Assembly: GCA_023627715.1 (NCBI GenBank)
Contig: JAMAHW010000032.1
Location: 1 to 64,000 of the forward strand
Source of the DNA: Periconia sp. R9002
Taxonomy: Eukaryota > Ascomycota > Dothideomycetes > Pleosporales > Periconiaceae
Length of the DNA: 64,000 nucleotides
Direction of reading: 5' to 3'
In this document: piece by piece, positions 47,693 to 60,666 of the stretch
Layout: each line of letters starts with the position of its first letter
How positions within the stretch are numbered: position 1 is the stretch's first letter
Notes under the pieces: model-generated
The model's input: the letters and a program-made list of their open reading frames with translations, nothing else
Databases searched by the model: none
What the model was told of the DNA's origin: nothing
Translations under genes and position numbers: made by a program

Positions 47693-48152
47693 ATAGTCGA
47701 TGTGGTAGTTTCTGGCGACATTGTTATTCGAGTTAGAAGACTAAAAGCATACGTACCTCTATCCCGAAAAAGTATCGATTTTTACTGCGTGCTTTCTTCT
47801 GAATTGGGACGATGAATTTAAAGATAACTTATTATTACCTCTGCACGCTTGCATGTTTCCGTAGGAAAATAGATATGTCATCAATTTAAATTGTTTTTTT
47901 TTTAAAAAAAATCAACTGCATGCCCGACAAGGTAAATTAAGTAGGTGTCTTACCTCCGCGTAAGTGCACGGATATTCTGCCTACAGTTTGACGAAAAGGA
48001 CGCCATACAATGGAACAAAAATGGAAATATGAGACAGGTTATAGAAAATCCATTAGTTTCGTTGATTTCCTCATATAATGTAACCCACTCCTTCCACCAA
48101 GTACTGCGAAAGAGATAAAGTGAATGATATGGGTAAAGTGGGTAGTGCCACA
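47693..48152. other. Convergent intergenic region
   Basis: 460 bp between the 3' ends of the monooxygenase and hydrolase 2. T/A-rich run TTTTTTTTTAAAAAAAA at about 47895-47911. No gene seen. Confidence 0.4.
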
Positions 48153-49247
48153 CTAAAACCCAAAAACCTCCTTCAAAAACCCAAGCTGCTCCGAAAGCAA
48201 AGTATCGATATCAACACTCAAAAAGTCCTGATGGCCGCGATCCTTTACAATCTGCAGCTTCTTGAGGGGGCTCTGGAGCGAGTCGAAGATGCTCTTCTGG
48301 TACTCTGGCGGCACGATTTCGTCGTTCTCTGGCGTGACAATCATGACGGGGGTGGGTGCGATGAACTGGAAGAGGTGTACAGGCCTCCACTTGGTGTGCC
48401 GGTAGAAGGACTGGATGGTGAGTGAGTCGCGGAAGGTGGCGGCGGCCTTCTTGGCGACGGGAATCCAGTTGGGGAGCGTGGCTTGATGCTTGGGTTCCAT
48501 GATGGCTAGGTAGCGGAAGTAGAGTATGTGCTCGCCATTTTCATTGAGGAGCGGAATGTAGAGCGGGTCTTTGCCTGCGAGTTGGTCGGCGCGATCCTTC
48601 ACCGCCAGCTCGATCAGGTGGTCTTGGTCCGGTGGGTTGAGGTACCATTCTGGCATGAGGCCCTGGGCTATGACGGCTTTGATGCGCTTGTCGAAGGCGG
48701 CGGCTTCGAGCGCAATGCCGGTAGAGTAGAAGAAACCCCAAGTTGCGATTTGGTGGGGGTTAACGTAGCCGTCGTTGATGAGGAACTGTTTGTGGGGCGG
48801 AGCTTAGTGGCGTGCTCGAGGACAGAGGCGTGAGTGGAACATATAGTAACATACCGTGACTGCGTCTGAGTTATCCTCTGCCATCTTCTGCGGATCCAGA
48901 TCGCTTCGGGGCAGACCGTCGCTAGCACCCAGGGTACGCGCATCATAGAGAAGGGCCGAGACACCGTTCCGTGCAAACCACGCCGCTATCTTATCTACGA
49001 AGAATTCCTTCGGGCTCATAAACTAGCATGCACAGCATGGATCTTTAGGTAAGCAAGAGTTTGAGTGTAAGTGTTTTTCTATTCATGGGAGGGACATTGG
49101 ACACTTCAGAGGGAGATAGGGTTGATTTACAGCAACGTTGATGATTATGGAGGGACCATTCTTGGGACCTTCGTACAGCCATCCACGCAAAGTCAAACCA
49201 TCAAAGGTCTTGAACTCTATGTCTCTTCGCACCGCCTCCGTGGCCAT
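48153..49247 (-). CDS. Alpha/beta hydrolase 2, paralogue lacking the nucleophile
   Basis: Three exons, 49247-49131, 49022-48855 and 48785-48153, close in frame to 305 residues. The start ATG 49247 gives MATEAVRRDIEFKTFDGLTL, matching the start of hydrolase 1. Shared landmarks: RGWLYEG, YDARTLGASDGLP, TWGFFYSTG at the nucleophile elbow, VTPENDEIVPP (acid) and DRGHQDF (His). In the elbow the nucleophile, Cys in hydrolase 1, is Phe, so classical acyl-enzyme chemistry looks impossible. The neighbouring Ser is displaced by two residues. The first intron is at the same place and phase as in hydrolase 1; the second is not. It is divergent from the PKS. It may be a pseudoenzyme partner, a binding protein or a cyclase-like helper. 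Confidence 0.82.
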
Positions 49248-49810
49248 GATGAATGGACGGATGGTATCAAAATGCTACGAAAGAAGGCGAGTCAAACGTT
49301 GAGAGCGTCGGGGCAGAGAAGGAGCAATGTTCGTGAACAACGAAATGCAAAAGCATCACCTTTCAATAACGAATCATTATCTCGAATCAGGCTATTAATG
49401 GAAAAAGGCGGAGAATATGTGCTGCGATGATATTGGTAATAACTGTTATTGTTCGGACGCTCCGACGAGGGATCGGGATGTCGGAGGTAAAGAGAGGAGT
49501 CTGATATCACGGGTTTCAAGAAGACCGGACGTCCGGTCCGAGCAGATTTTGTCCCTCCGACTGGAAACAAACCGCAGCATGAAACTCCGTAGACGTTAGC
49601 TAACATACCTGTTCAGCCCAGATAACGCACCAGTGTACCCCTGGTGGGCTGAATAAGCATATCTGCAGCAACCAGGCCGAATGCGCGAGGCGGTGCCTAC
49701 TACAGCGTTTGTATATATTAGAATCAAGTATTGTACTACATAGCTTGCTCTTTTGTTTATCCGAACTCTGCCTCCCAGTAACTGAACTATTTGTTATCGA
49801 CGGATGCAAC
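49248..49810. promoter_or_regulatory. Bidirectional promoter of hydrolase 2 and PKS
   Basis: 563 bp with a perfect 16-bp palindrome GACCGGACGTCCGGTC (49523-49538), the spaced inverted repeat TCGGACGCTCCGA (49453-49465), TCGGAGG near 49480 and its reverse complement CCTCCGA near 49553. These resemble motifs in the promoters at 44.2 and 46.2 kb and fit Zn2Cys6 CGG...CCG sites. Confidence 0.55.
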
Positions 49811-52800
49811 ATGGACAGCTACCCTAAACCATGTGGCCGGGAGCCCATAGCCATCGTGGGAAGTTCCTGTCGCTTCCCAGGTGAAGCTAACTCCCCATCA
49901 AAGCTGTGGAGGCTCCTCAAAAACCCACAGGACCTCGTGCGAGAGATCCCGCCCAGTCGGTTCGATACCAAGGCTTTCTACAACCAAGACAGCCAACACC
50001 ATGGAGTAAGTTGGATACTTACCTACCTACGCACCCAAGAATTTATTCCCTGACCACTCTACCGACAGAGCACGAACACAAAGTATGCCTATCTTTTACA
50101 AGAAGAACCACGACTCTTCGATCGCGATTTCTTTAATATTAGTCCCAAGGAAGCCGAGGCCTTGGACCCCCAGCAGAGGTGTCTTCTCGAGACCACATAC
50201 GAGGCCGTGGAATCCGCGGGCTACTCTATTCCTCAACTTCAGGGATCCTCCACCGGCGTCTTTGTCGGGGCCACTTGCTTTGACTACCAGTTTGTTTCGA
50301 TGCGTGGCCTCGACAGCCTGCCACAATACTACGCAACGGGCGGCTCCATGGCTATCCTTGCTAACCGTCTATCTTATTTTTTTGACTGGAGAGGACCCTC
50401 GGTGGCATGCGATACCGCATGTTCGTCGTCGCTTGTGGCCTTGCATCAGGCAGTTCTTTCTCTCCGAAGCGGAGAAACAGACATGGCCGTCGCAGCCGGT
50501 GCAAATCTTATCCTCGGACCCGAACTTTTCATTGCTTATTCAAACGTAAGTTTGGCTGTGAATGGAATTAGTAAATAATGTCAAACCGAGCTGAGAAGTG
50601 GCAATAGTTAAACATGCTGTCTCCTAATGGGCGTTCATATATGTGGGATTCATCTGCTGATGGTTATGTAAGAGGGGAGGGCTTCGCCTCTGTGATACTC
50701 AAGACTCTTAGCCGAGCTGTCGCTGACGGTGACCATATCGAGTGTATTATTCGCGAAACCGGCGTGAACTCGGATGGTAGGACGCCAGGTATTACCATGC
50801 CGGGTGCAGAGTCGCAATCACAACTTATTCGAGACACTTACAAGAGGTGCGGGCTGGACCCGGTACGCGATCGCCCACATTACTTTGAGGCACACGGCAC
50901 TGGCACACCAGCAGGTGATCGTAAGCAAACCATCCTCATGTTCCATATTCTTACCGCAATGCTAACATGCGCCAGCTATCGAGGCACAAGCTATACATGA
51001 CACCTTCTTCTCGGGGAGCGAAGGCCAGGAAGCCGGTCCTCTCTTCGTGGGTTCAATAAAGACCGTCATTGGCCACACCGAGGGCACTGCCGGTCTTGCT
51101 GGAGTCCTCAAGGCGTCATTAGCTGTTCAAAATGGCCAAATTCCGGGCAACCTCCATTTCAAAGAGTTGAATCCAAAAATTCGGCCGTTCTCTAAGCACC
51201 TCCGCGTTCCCACGGAGTTGACACCCTGGCCCAGTCTTCCCAAAGGTAAGCCACGTCGCGTGAGCGTGAACAGTTTCGGCTTTGGCGGAACCAATGCCCA
51301 CGCCATTATTGAGAGCTGGGATGGAGACTCTGACCGCTACGCGTCCAAGGCACATCCGGGTGCACTCATTGTCCTGGCAGCCAACTCGGCTCCGGCACTG
51401 TCAGCAAAAGCTACAGAACTGGCCGGCTACCTGAGAGAACATCCTCATACTTATCTCGGCCAACTTGCCCGTACCTTATTCTGGAGGAGTGACTTCCTCT
51501 TTCGGGCTTCATTTTCTGCTACATCTGCTGTGCAGCTTGCCGAAAAGCTGGAATCACGTGCAGGCGCACTCAAGAAGACCGTGCGAATTCACGCCATTTC
51601 AAAATCGCTACCACCTCGAATTCTCGGCGTGTTCACTGGACAGGGTGCTCAATGGGCCACCATGGGCAAGGAGCTCTACGAAGCATCACCCGTATTCCGT
51701 GAGGCTATGGACCGGCTGCAGCATAGCCTCCATACGCTTCCCGAGAGCGATCGACCTGACTGGAGCCTGATCGACGAACTTTCTGTACCCAAGGAGACGT
51801 CCCGAGTTGGAATAGCCGTCATCTCGCAGCCAATATGCACTGCTCTTCAAATCGCTCTGGTAGACACTCTCCATGCGGCCGGTGTTGACTTCGCTGCCGT
51901 TGTCGGGCATTCATCTGGCGAAATTGCTGCTGCCTATGCAGCGGGTTACCTAGATGCGCAGGATGCGATTCGCGTTGCGTATTACCGAGGATTCCATGCT
52001 AGTCTGGCGCAGGGATCGGATGGGAAGCGCGGTAAGATGATGGCTGTGGGTATGGGGTTGGAATCGGCACGCGCATTCTGCAGCGAAGTTGGTGAGAATC
52101 TGAAGGTCGCCGCAAGCAACTCCCCAACTAGCTGCACTCTGGCGGGTGATGCTGCTCTCATTGATGAAGCGAAGGCCCGTTTGGATCAAGATAACATCTT
52201 CGCCCGTGTGCTGGCTGTGGACACAGCATACCATTCTCATCATATGCTGCCATGCGCCAAACCATATATCGAGTCATTGCGCAAGTGTGGGGTCAAGGTT
52301 CTAAAGAGACCAAGAAAGTGCGAGTGGTACTCCAGTGTTTGGGGACCAAGTGGCCGCAGCCGCTCCTTCGACAGTGAGGATGGCATGAAACTGCTCGAGG
52401 GGCAGTACTGGGTCGATAACCTCACCAGCACGGTACAATTCTCCCAGGCAGTGAGCCGAGCCTTGTCTGAAGAATCGTCCGTGTTGGACCTGGCACTGGA
52501 AGTAGGACCTCATTCAGCTCTGAAAGGACCAAGCTCCGAGGTGATCAAGTTGCTAACTGGCCTGAATCTTCCGTATTCTGGTGTCTTAAAACGTGGAGAG
52601 AGCGCGGTTGAGGCTTTTGTCGATAGCTTGGGACTTTTGTGGACATCTTTTCCGTCTTCAAACCCTCTAATTACCTTCGACGGTATGCAGCGGGCATTGC
52701 CACTCGCAAACTCGGATAAGCCCAGCATTCTCAAAGGCCTGCCAACTTATCCTTGGGATCGCGATAGCATTTGCTGGCGTGAGTCGAGGGCATCTCGCCT

Positions 52801-55800
52801 TTTCCGTAATGGTCAACCTCCACATGAGTTGCTCGGCCAGCCGACTCTCTTGGGTGAAGGCGGTCGGCGGGAGGTTCACTGGCGTCAGGTCTTCAAGCTG
52901 AGCGAGCTCCCATGGGTGAACGGACACACTATACAGGGTGAGGTCCTTTTCCCAGCAACAGGATACGTGACAATGGCGTACGAGGCCGCCGTGCGCCTCG
53001 TTGATAACCAGCAAGAGCTGCAGCTGGTGGAGCTCCACAACATTGAGATCGTGCGCACGATGGGTGTAACGGAAGACTCCTCGGGTCTGGAAGTACTTTT
53101 CACCGTGCGCGTTACAAGCCAGACCGATAGTTGTATCACCGCCGATGTTGCTTGTTACAGTGGCGACATCCATATGACCAAATTAGACGGTCCCATCAAC
53201 GCCCTCAACGCACATTTCAGCTGCAGTGTGAAAGTGTTGTTGGGCTTCCCCAAAGACGATACCGCCAAAGACGATTCCCTGCCCACTCGGAATAAGCCAC
53301 TTCTTCCTATGAACACTCTGGACATGGACCAATTTTACTCGTATCTGTCCAAAGTGGGGTACAACTACTCAGTCCCTTTCAAAGCTAGCTCAGTAGATCG
53401 CCATCTCAACTCTGCCGTGGTGTCCGTCTCCACTCCTCCTGAATCTACTTCTATCCGCCCTTCGGTGCACCCTGCCGTCCTGGATACCGGTATCCAGGGC
53501 CTTTTAGCCGCCTTTTCGTACCCCGAAGACGGAAGACTCGGCACGGTGTATCTCCCCACGGGAATCGACTGTGTGCGAATTCACATGAAAGCCGCCTCTC
53601 CGTATGTCCACATGGCAGACAGTATCCTCACTTTTTCAGATGCGAAAACACTTAAAGGTAATGTAGACCTTTTCAACGCCAATGATTCGACTATCCAAGT
53701 CCAAATGACTGGAGTCCAGTGGACCGCCTTGAATCAGAGCCGGGAGCGTTGGCTCTATGCAGGCGAAACATGGGCACGAGATGCAGCTTACGGAATCGAG
53801 CCCAACCTCAAGACCAAATTTTCGGCAGAGGATGAGAAGTTGCGAAAGCTCCTGGTGCGCACGGCCTACTTCTACCTGAAGAGACTTCGCAGCCAGATCA
53901 AGCCGTCCGAGCTGTTCCTCATGAACAAACATCGACGGCACATGATGAAGTGGATCAGGGAGCATTTGTTTCCCCAGATCGACGCAGGCAAGGTCCCCGA
54001 TATTGAGCCCGAATGGGCGAACGATACACTGGAAGATGTGCAGAAATGGAGCGCTCCTTATCTTGAAGTTGGAAACAATGACATGCTCATCCTGCATGCC
54101 GCGGGCAAAAACTTGGCACAGATTGCTCGTGGAACGATGCCAGCCCTCCAGGTTCTTTTGAAAGATGATATGCTCGACCGCCTGTACGTGCAAGGAGTGG
54201 GCTTTGCCGACGGCAACCTTGATCTCGCCCCCTTAGTCAAGCAAGTCGCGCACCGGTACCCGCGTATGAAAATCCTTGAGGTGGGAGCTGGAACGGGTGG
54301 TACCACTCGAACTGTGCTCTCGGCTGTCGCAGACCAATTCACGTCCTACTTGTATACGGACATTTCCGCTGGCTTTTTTGAGCCAGCAAAAGCAAAATTC
54401 AGCGATTATGCCGGAAAACTGTCCTTCAAGAGATTGAACATCGAAGACAACCCTGCGGAGCAAGGGTTCGAAGATGGGTCATACGACATGGTTATAGCCT
54501 CCAACTGCTTGCATGCGACCCAAAGCATAAAGAAGACGCTCAACCACTGTCGCCAGCTTCTCCGGCCTGGCGGATACCTACTATTGCTTGAGATCACACA
54601 AAATCATCTTCCCATCCAACTCATCATGGGAACACTTCCTGGATGGTGGCTGGGTATCGACGAGGGTCGCGTCTGGCAACCTACATTGGGTATAAGTGAA
54701 TGGAATAAGGCCCTTAAAGAAGCCGGGTTTTCCGGCGTCGACACATTTTCAACACCTTCCTTCTGTTCCGCTATTATGTCCCAAGCAGTCAACGAGACCA
54801 TCGAGGTGCTTCGGGAGCCGCTCGCTGTTGCTTCTCAATCAGTAGTCCAGCAGCTCGGCCGGGTCTGGGTCGTCAGTGACAAGGTATCGGAACTCGAATC
54901 GAAAATGCAGGCACTCTTCGCTTCCAACGAGCTTGTTTCCCAGTGTGATCTTGCAGGTCTCCAGGACATGAAGTGTCCAATCGGAGCAGCCGTACTCTGT
55001 CTCTGCGACTTGGACAGCCCTGTCTTCTACGGAATGACCGAGGCCAAATTCGAAGCCATGCGTGCCGTCTTCTGCAATGCCAGCACTGTTCTGTGGGTCA
55101 CTTCTGGGGCGATCTCGGGCAAAACCCCACTGGCTAATGTGACGGTGGGATTGGGACGCACGCTGCTCGCTGAGCACAGTGACTTGCGGCTTCAATTCCT
55201 CGATGTTGACGAACCATCATCGCTTGAGCCAACCCTGCTGGCCAACCTTCTTCTAAAGCTGACCAGAACGGACCTAGCTAGTCAAAGCGACATACTCTGG
55301 ACTCACGAACCCTTTCTCGCACTCAATAAAGACGGCGCCCTCTACATTCCCAGAGTTCTACCTCTGGATGGCATCGGCCGCCAGTCTGCAGCAAAAGCCG
55401 TGGAGGAGACAAAAGAAGATGCCACGGACAAAGCCACCAAGAAGGTTTTCGCCGCCGACAAGACGTACATCCTGTTTGGCATGACAGGAGACCTTGGAAT
55501 CTCCATTGCACGGTGGATGGTGGAGAACGGGGCTCAAAACGTTGTATTGGCCAGTCGACAGCCAAATGTTCCGCACGGAGTGTTCGAATTCATGGCGCAA
55601 AAAGGAGCCAACTTGCGTGTCGTATCCGTCGATGTTACGAATAAAAAAGGCTTGCAAGCGGCATACAGCGAGATCAAGCACAACATGCTGCCCATTGGAG
55701 GTATTATCAATGGTGCTATGGTACTCCGGGACCGTCCCTTCGTCGACACGTGTTGGGAGGACTTTGAGGCGGTGCTGGCCCCGAAGGTTGCGGGAACTCG

Positions 55801-57742
55801 CCACCTTGACGAAATCTTTGGGAAAGATGAGGGTTTGGACTTCTTTATCATGCTCTCCTCTGCAACTTCGATTGTCGGAATCCACGGCCAGTCCGCTTAC
55901 AGTGCGGCCAACCATTACATGTCTAGTCTCGTGCGACGACGGCGGGCGCATGGAATGGCGGGCTCTGTTGTCGTCATTGGTTTCCTAACGGGCCTGGGCT
56001 ACATTTTTCGTTCCGACTCGAAACATCGCGCTGCCATTGAGAAGTCTCTTCTGCCACGCCTAGACCGACAAGCTGAGACCGATCTGCATGATATGTTGGA
56101 CAAGGCAATTGCGTGTGGGCGGCCCGACTCGGGCCAGCCATCCGAGCTCATCACCGGCATCAAGCGCATCTTCACCGAGGCGTGGCACGAAGACCCCCGG
56201 CTGTCAGGCTACCTCCAACAAGAAGATGCCCAAGACGAGGGCAACGGCCAGGAACAAGCCGATGGCAACATCAAGGTTGAGATTCAGCTCTCAGGAACCA
56301 ACGACCTCAAGGAGGGTCTCGCCATCTTGATCAAGTGCTTTTCGCACGCCCTGGGCAACATGCTCCAGCTCGACCCGGCTCAGATCAACGCCGACATGGC
56401 CATCGCCGAGCACGGCGTCGACTCGCTCGTTTCAGTCCGCATCCGCGACTGGTTCCTCAAAGAGCTCGGGGTCGATGTACCCGTACTGAAACTCATGTCG
56501 ACCAACCACACACTATCGCGAGTCTGCGAAGATGCTCTAGCAGGATGGCGCAAGCTTCGCGGAGGGTCGCAGGCCGAGCCGCAGGCTGTCGCCACTAACG
56601 AAAATACCGCCATGGACTGGAAGAAGGAGGTGGCCGGGCTCATCGATGGCATCTCTGCCCTCATCCCGGCGGGGGCCGACGCGGTCAAGGAAGCGCCTCG
56701 GACCAGCAGACGGCGGGTGGTGCTCACAGGATGCACTGGGTTCCTGGGCACGCACATGCTGCGCAACCTTGTGGCGGACAGCAACACGGCCGAGGTGCAT
56801 TGCCTTTGCCTTCGCTTGCGGCCGCTACGAGTCCAGGACGCAAAGATCCATCAGTACAAAGGCGACCTGGTCAAACCGCTGCTGGGGCTCTCGACCAACG
56901 ACTTCAAGCGGCTCTGCCAGACGGCGGACCTGATCATCCACGTGGGAGCCGACGTCGCCCATCTCAAGTCATACCAACAGATGCGGACAGCTAACGTGGT
57001 ATCGACTCAGACGCTGCTCGCCATGGCCACACCGCGTCACGTGCCCGTGCACTTTGTGTCGTCGTCGTCGGTGGCAATGCTGCAGAAGGACACGGTGAAT
57101 CTGGCCGAGGTGCTACCTTCGGCCTTCTGGCCGCCGTCGGATGCGGATTCCTTGGAGAAGAATGCCATCGGGTACGCGGCGAGCAAGTGGATGGGCGAGA
57201 TATTGCTGGAGCGGGCGGAGGGGGTTCCGGGGGTGGTGCACCGGTTCCCCAACATCATGGGGCCAGACGCGCCTGAGGAAATCCCGCTGGTAGCGTTAGA
57301 CAAGTACTGTGCCAAGATGCGGGCCGTTCCGGCGCTAGATCCCAATCAATGGGTGGGCGAGCTCGACGTCATCCATGTCGACGACGTCGTCCCCGAGTTC
57401 CTAAACACTGCCTACGCTCATGACCCTAACCAGACCTTCGCCGTCCACAACTACGTCAGCGAGAACCGTTTCCTCCTTTCCAACCTCCTTGGGATGTACA
57501 AGCAGAAGCTCGGCGGCAACGTCGACGTCCTCCCCACGAAAGAGTGGATGCGCCGGGCCAAAGCCTTGGGCATGCCGCCTGGTGTCGAGGCGACATGGAC
57601 GGGCACAGAGGTCTTTGTGTCGCCTGTACTGCACAAGGGCAATCGGCTGATGAATGGCAAGGTCAACGGAGTGAATGGCAAGGTCAACGGAGTGAATGGC
57701 AAGGTCAACGGAGCGAATGGACATGTGTATGGCCACAAATAG
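49811..57742 (+). CDS. Reducing iterative type I PKS, KS-AT-DH-CMeT-KR-ACP-R
   Basis: Four exons, 49811-50005, 50069-50545, 50608-50920 and 50976-57742, sum to 2583 residues. [10 protein letters not shown] (Cys near 182), [27 protein letters not shown], catalytic GHSSGE near 639. DH: His in [11 protein letters not shown] near 978, Asp in [11 protein letters not shown]. CMe[13 protein letters not shown] near 1431. [10 protein letters not shown] near 1830, SAYSAANHY near 1970. ACP: GVDSL near 2144. Terminal reductase R: TGCTGFLG near 2246 and YAASKWMGE near 2395. No ER domain lies between CMeT and KR. The layout equals a PKS-NRPS hybrid without C-A-T modules, or betaenone-type PKSs. It should make a C-methylated reduced chain released as aldehyde or alcohol. 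The C terminus carries VNGK repeats. Confidence 0.93.
57653..57721 (+). repeat. 21-bp tandem repeat in the PKS 3' end
   Basis: Three 21-bp units (57653-57673, 57674-57694, 57695-57715), each AATGGCAAGGTCAACGGAGT/C plus G, and a partial fourth encode NGKVNGV repeats after the reductase domain. They keep frame, so copy number can vary without disrupting the enzyme. Confidence 0.9.
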
Positions 57743-58747
57743 CTTGATATACTACCCCCCCTCCCCCCTCCGTTTTCATTATCAGAAGTATCTTTCTGTT
57801 AGTAGTTTGATTAGGAGTTGGCGTGGTTCATTGCCGTATGTTTATATGTAGAATCTTCTAATGTTTTCCCAATTCATCAAGAGCTTGCGTCTGGTTATAC
57901 AACACCAATAGAAAATTAATGGATATTTGCTAGCTTCCAGTACCTAATAACTCGCACCAATCATTCCGCATCGGTAACAAGCAGGTATGAAGTTGGCTTT
58001 TCATACCATCAATGGATGTGCGTTGTTTTAGCAGTTGCATCAATAGATGTGCGTATGTAATTGAACAGACTGGGAAACGTACATGTACTTCCGAAGTGAG
58101 TCCTCTCGGTCACATAATGGTTCTCAACACTTTGAATTGTGATGTGAACATCTAGCCCTTCTTCTGTCAACTTTTTCCACTCACCGACACAATGTCTGGT
58201 GGACATTCCCAATAACAATTTTCTATGGACCAAACCACACATGTATAACCACGAATTGGTGGAGCCACTCAATGGACCTCACCTTCGATCGAAGATTGAT
58301 TATTAATACAATATAAGGCAGGTACATACCTACTTAGGTACACAGATAACTCGGTAGAATTAATACCATTTTCTCCTCCTGATGGGACAGAGAGAGAGAA
58401 AAACCCACCGAAAAAGTCAAAAGTCAAAAGTCAAAAGTCAAAAGTCAAAAGTCAAAAGTCAAAAGTAAAAGTGAAAAACAAATAAAGATAGGAAATGTCA
58501 ACTCCTCAGAACGTGTTTTGGGCAAGGATTTTAAAAGCATTCGAGTAATGCAGTTGTGTACTTTCCCGTCTTTTTTTTTAAGGAAATAAAATAAAATATA
58601 CATCTTTTCGCATTACAAAATGTGTTCATGTTGAATTCGGGCTACACCAGAACGGTTGCCCTTTCCCACTCATGTCCGTTGGTGTTTCCATCTCCTCCAG
58701 AAACAAGGTATTCCTTGCAGGCAGTATGAATGTCTGCATCGCACCGT
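57743..58747. other. Convergent region between PKS and transporter
   Basis: 3' flanks of both genes; no gene seen. 58416-58464 holds seven 7-bp GTCAAAA units followed by degenerate ones. 58462-58749 is the transporter 3' flank that has a diverged copy at 34240-34541. Confidence 0.6.
58416..58464. repeat. (GTCAAAA)7 tandem repeat
   Basis: Seven perfect 7-bp units, then GTAAAA and GTGAAAA variants. A similar AAGTGAAAA stretch in the 34 kb copy lacks the expansion. Confidence 0.9.
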
Positions 58748-60666
58748 TCAAGCAGCGGCCTTCTTCTTGTTCGTGTTGGTCCACGTAGTGAACAAGCTAG
58801 TCACAGTCGTAATTCCGCAGGCCGCGATGGTCATTGCGAAAGCAACCTTGATACCCCATGCGTACGCATGCAACACGCCGTCTAGGTTGGCCCCGGAAAA
58901 TACCTGGCGCAGGGCAGTGGCGCCGGTGTTGGTGACGAGGACGGCATCGATGTTCGGTACCGTGTTGGCGAGCCTGATAAGAAGTTGGTTGACGAAGCTT
59001 GATTGTGCGCATGCGAGCAAGAACGTCGCGCCAATGGATCGAGCAACTGTGGGCGAGAGGTGATTAGCTTAGGGGGTTCAAGGTGGTAGAGAGTATGGAC
59101 GATAGCTGGAGGCAGGAACAAGGAGAACCTACAGATAATAATGGCCGTTACAGTAGCGAGGTCGGTTGGCGCAGCAAAGGCCTGCACGATAATGACGGGG
59201 ATCTGGAGGCCCATGCCGTATCCGAAGCCTGCCAAAATCTGGAACCCAACCCACTTCCCTGGCGAGGTGCCAATATCGAGGGTATACAGGAGACCAGCCG
59301 AGATAGTGACAATCACAGAACTAGCTACCAGAAATGCAGCTGCAGTTCCTGTCTTTGTGATGGCTTTGCCGGATCCGAACGTAGCAATGCTGAAGAAGGC
59401 GATAAGAGGAATGTTGGCCACACCGGAGCCGATGGGACTCTTGCCGTGAATGCTTTGAAAATAGATTGGCAGGTAGTAGAGCGTGACAAAATACGCACCA
59501 GCGAAGAAGAAGCCCCATATGGAGTTGACCCAGACGGTCCTTTGGCGCAGGAGGCGTGGTGTCAGCATAGCACGTTCGCCTAGCCATATTTCAACCGCGA
59601 TGAGTGCAATGATCATTAAGCCGAAGCCGACGAGTAAGCCAATAACCACGCTGGAATTCCAAGGATGGGAGGTACCGGCGTACTGAAGCGCCAGAATCAA
59701 GCAGATGGACGCACCCAGCGTAAGCATCGTTCCAAGAAAATCCATTTGTAAGACCTTCTCCTTGAGCGTAGCCGTGATCCGTGGAGCATTAGCTGGGGTC
59801 TTGAAGGTGAGAAAAATCACACAAGCGGCCAGGCCTCCGACGGGAAGATTGATATAGAAGCACCTAACGTTGTTATTAGCTCCGGTGCGCTCATACTGGA
59901 AATCACTAGATTCACTCACCACCTCCACGTCACCGCATCCGTGAGCGCTCCACCAATGAGTGGACCAGCAACAGCGGCGATACCATACGACATTCCAATG
60001 AAACCCGTGTAGGTGGCTCGCTTCGCAGGCTCGGCAGAAAAGGCAGAAATGGTGTAAACTCCAGGCGCAACACCCGACGCACCAAGACCGGCGATAGCGC
60101 GCCCAACAATGACAGTGGCCGAATTCTGGGCGACCGCGCTAATCAAACTCCCGATTTCGAAGATGAAGATGGACATCAGGAAAGTGTTCTTGAGGTCGAA
60201 GAATTTGTACACTTTGCCCCACAGCGACTGGAAGGCACCGAGCGAGAGGAAATAGGCTGAGCCATACCACGAGATATCCTGAAGTCTTCCAAATCGATCG
60301 GTGATCTTGGGAACGGCAGTTGCAACGATGGTCTGAATACACAAGGTGAGTGTTCCGGAGATTGTGGTGGAATGAATTGGAAGCGCTAGAACTCACCTGG
60401 TCCAGAGAACAGAGGGTAATACTGAGTACGAGGGCCAGCATAATAAAGAACAATTCGAGTCCCTTGGGGTATTCGACGGCTGGTGGTTGAGGTTTTTCCT
60501 TGACCTTGTCTTCTCCAGCAGAACTATCATCCTCAACCGCTTCCGGTTTCTCTACGCCATTGGACGGCCCGATGTCTCTGTCCAACTCAACGTGATCGGC
60601 TTTGTCTCGCTTGGGTTCGAGCTGGGCGACCTCGGGCATAGTAGGGGGAGATGATGATCGAGACAT
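58748..60666 (-). CDS. MFS efflux transporter (DHA2/14-TM type)
   Basis: Four exons, 60666-60397, 60332-59920, 59863-59133 and 59046-58748, close in frame to 570 residues, typical of fungal 14-TM toxin/drug pumps. The N terminus is a charged cytosolic tail of about 70 residues ([11 protein letters not shown]). Then [17 protein letters not shown] (TM1), [14 protein letters not shown], motif A-like [27 protein letters not shown], motif C-like [18 protein letters not shown] and [12 protein letters not shown], all hallmarks of the family. The tail is TNTKKK-type basic. At the edge of the PKS cluster it most likely exports the product and gives self-protection; substrate specificity is inferred. 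Confidence 0.9.

Noticed and set aside
53636..55951. Long minus-strand frames of 185-197 codons over the PKS
   Set aside because: They mirror the codon bias of the PKS exon and show no family motifs.
58416..58464. GTCAAAA array considered as regulator-binding array
   Set aside because: It lies in a convergent 3' region, not a promoter, and looks like replication slippage.
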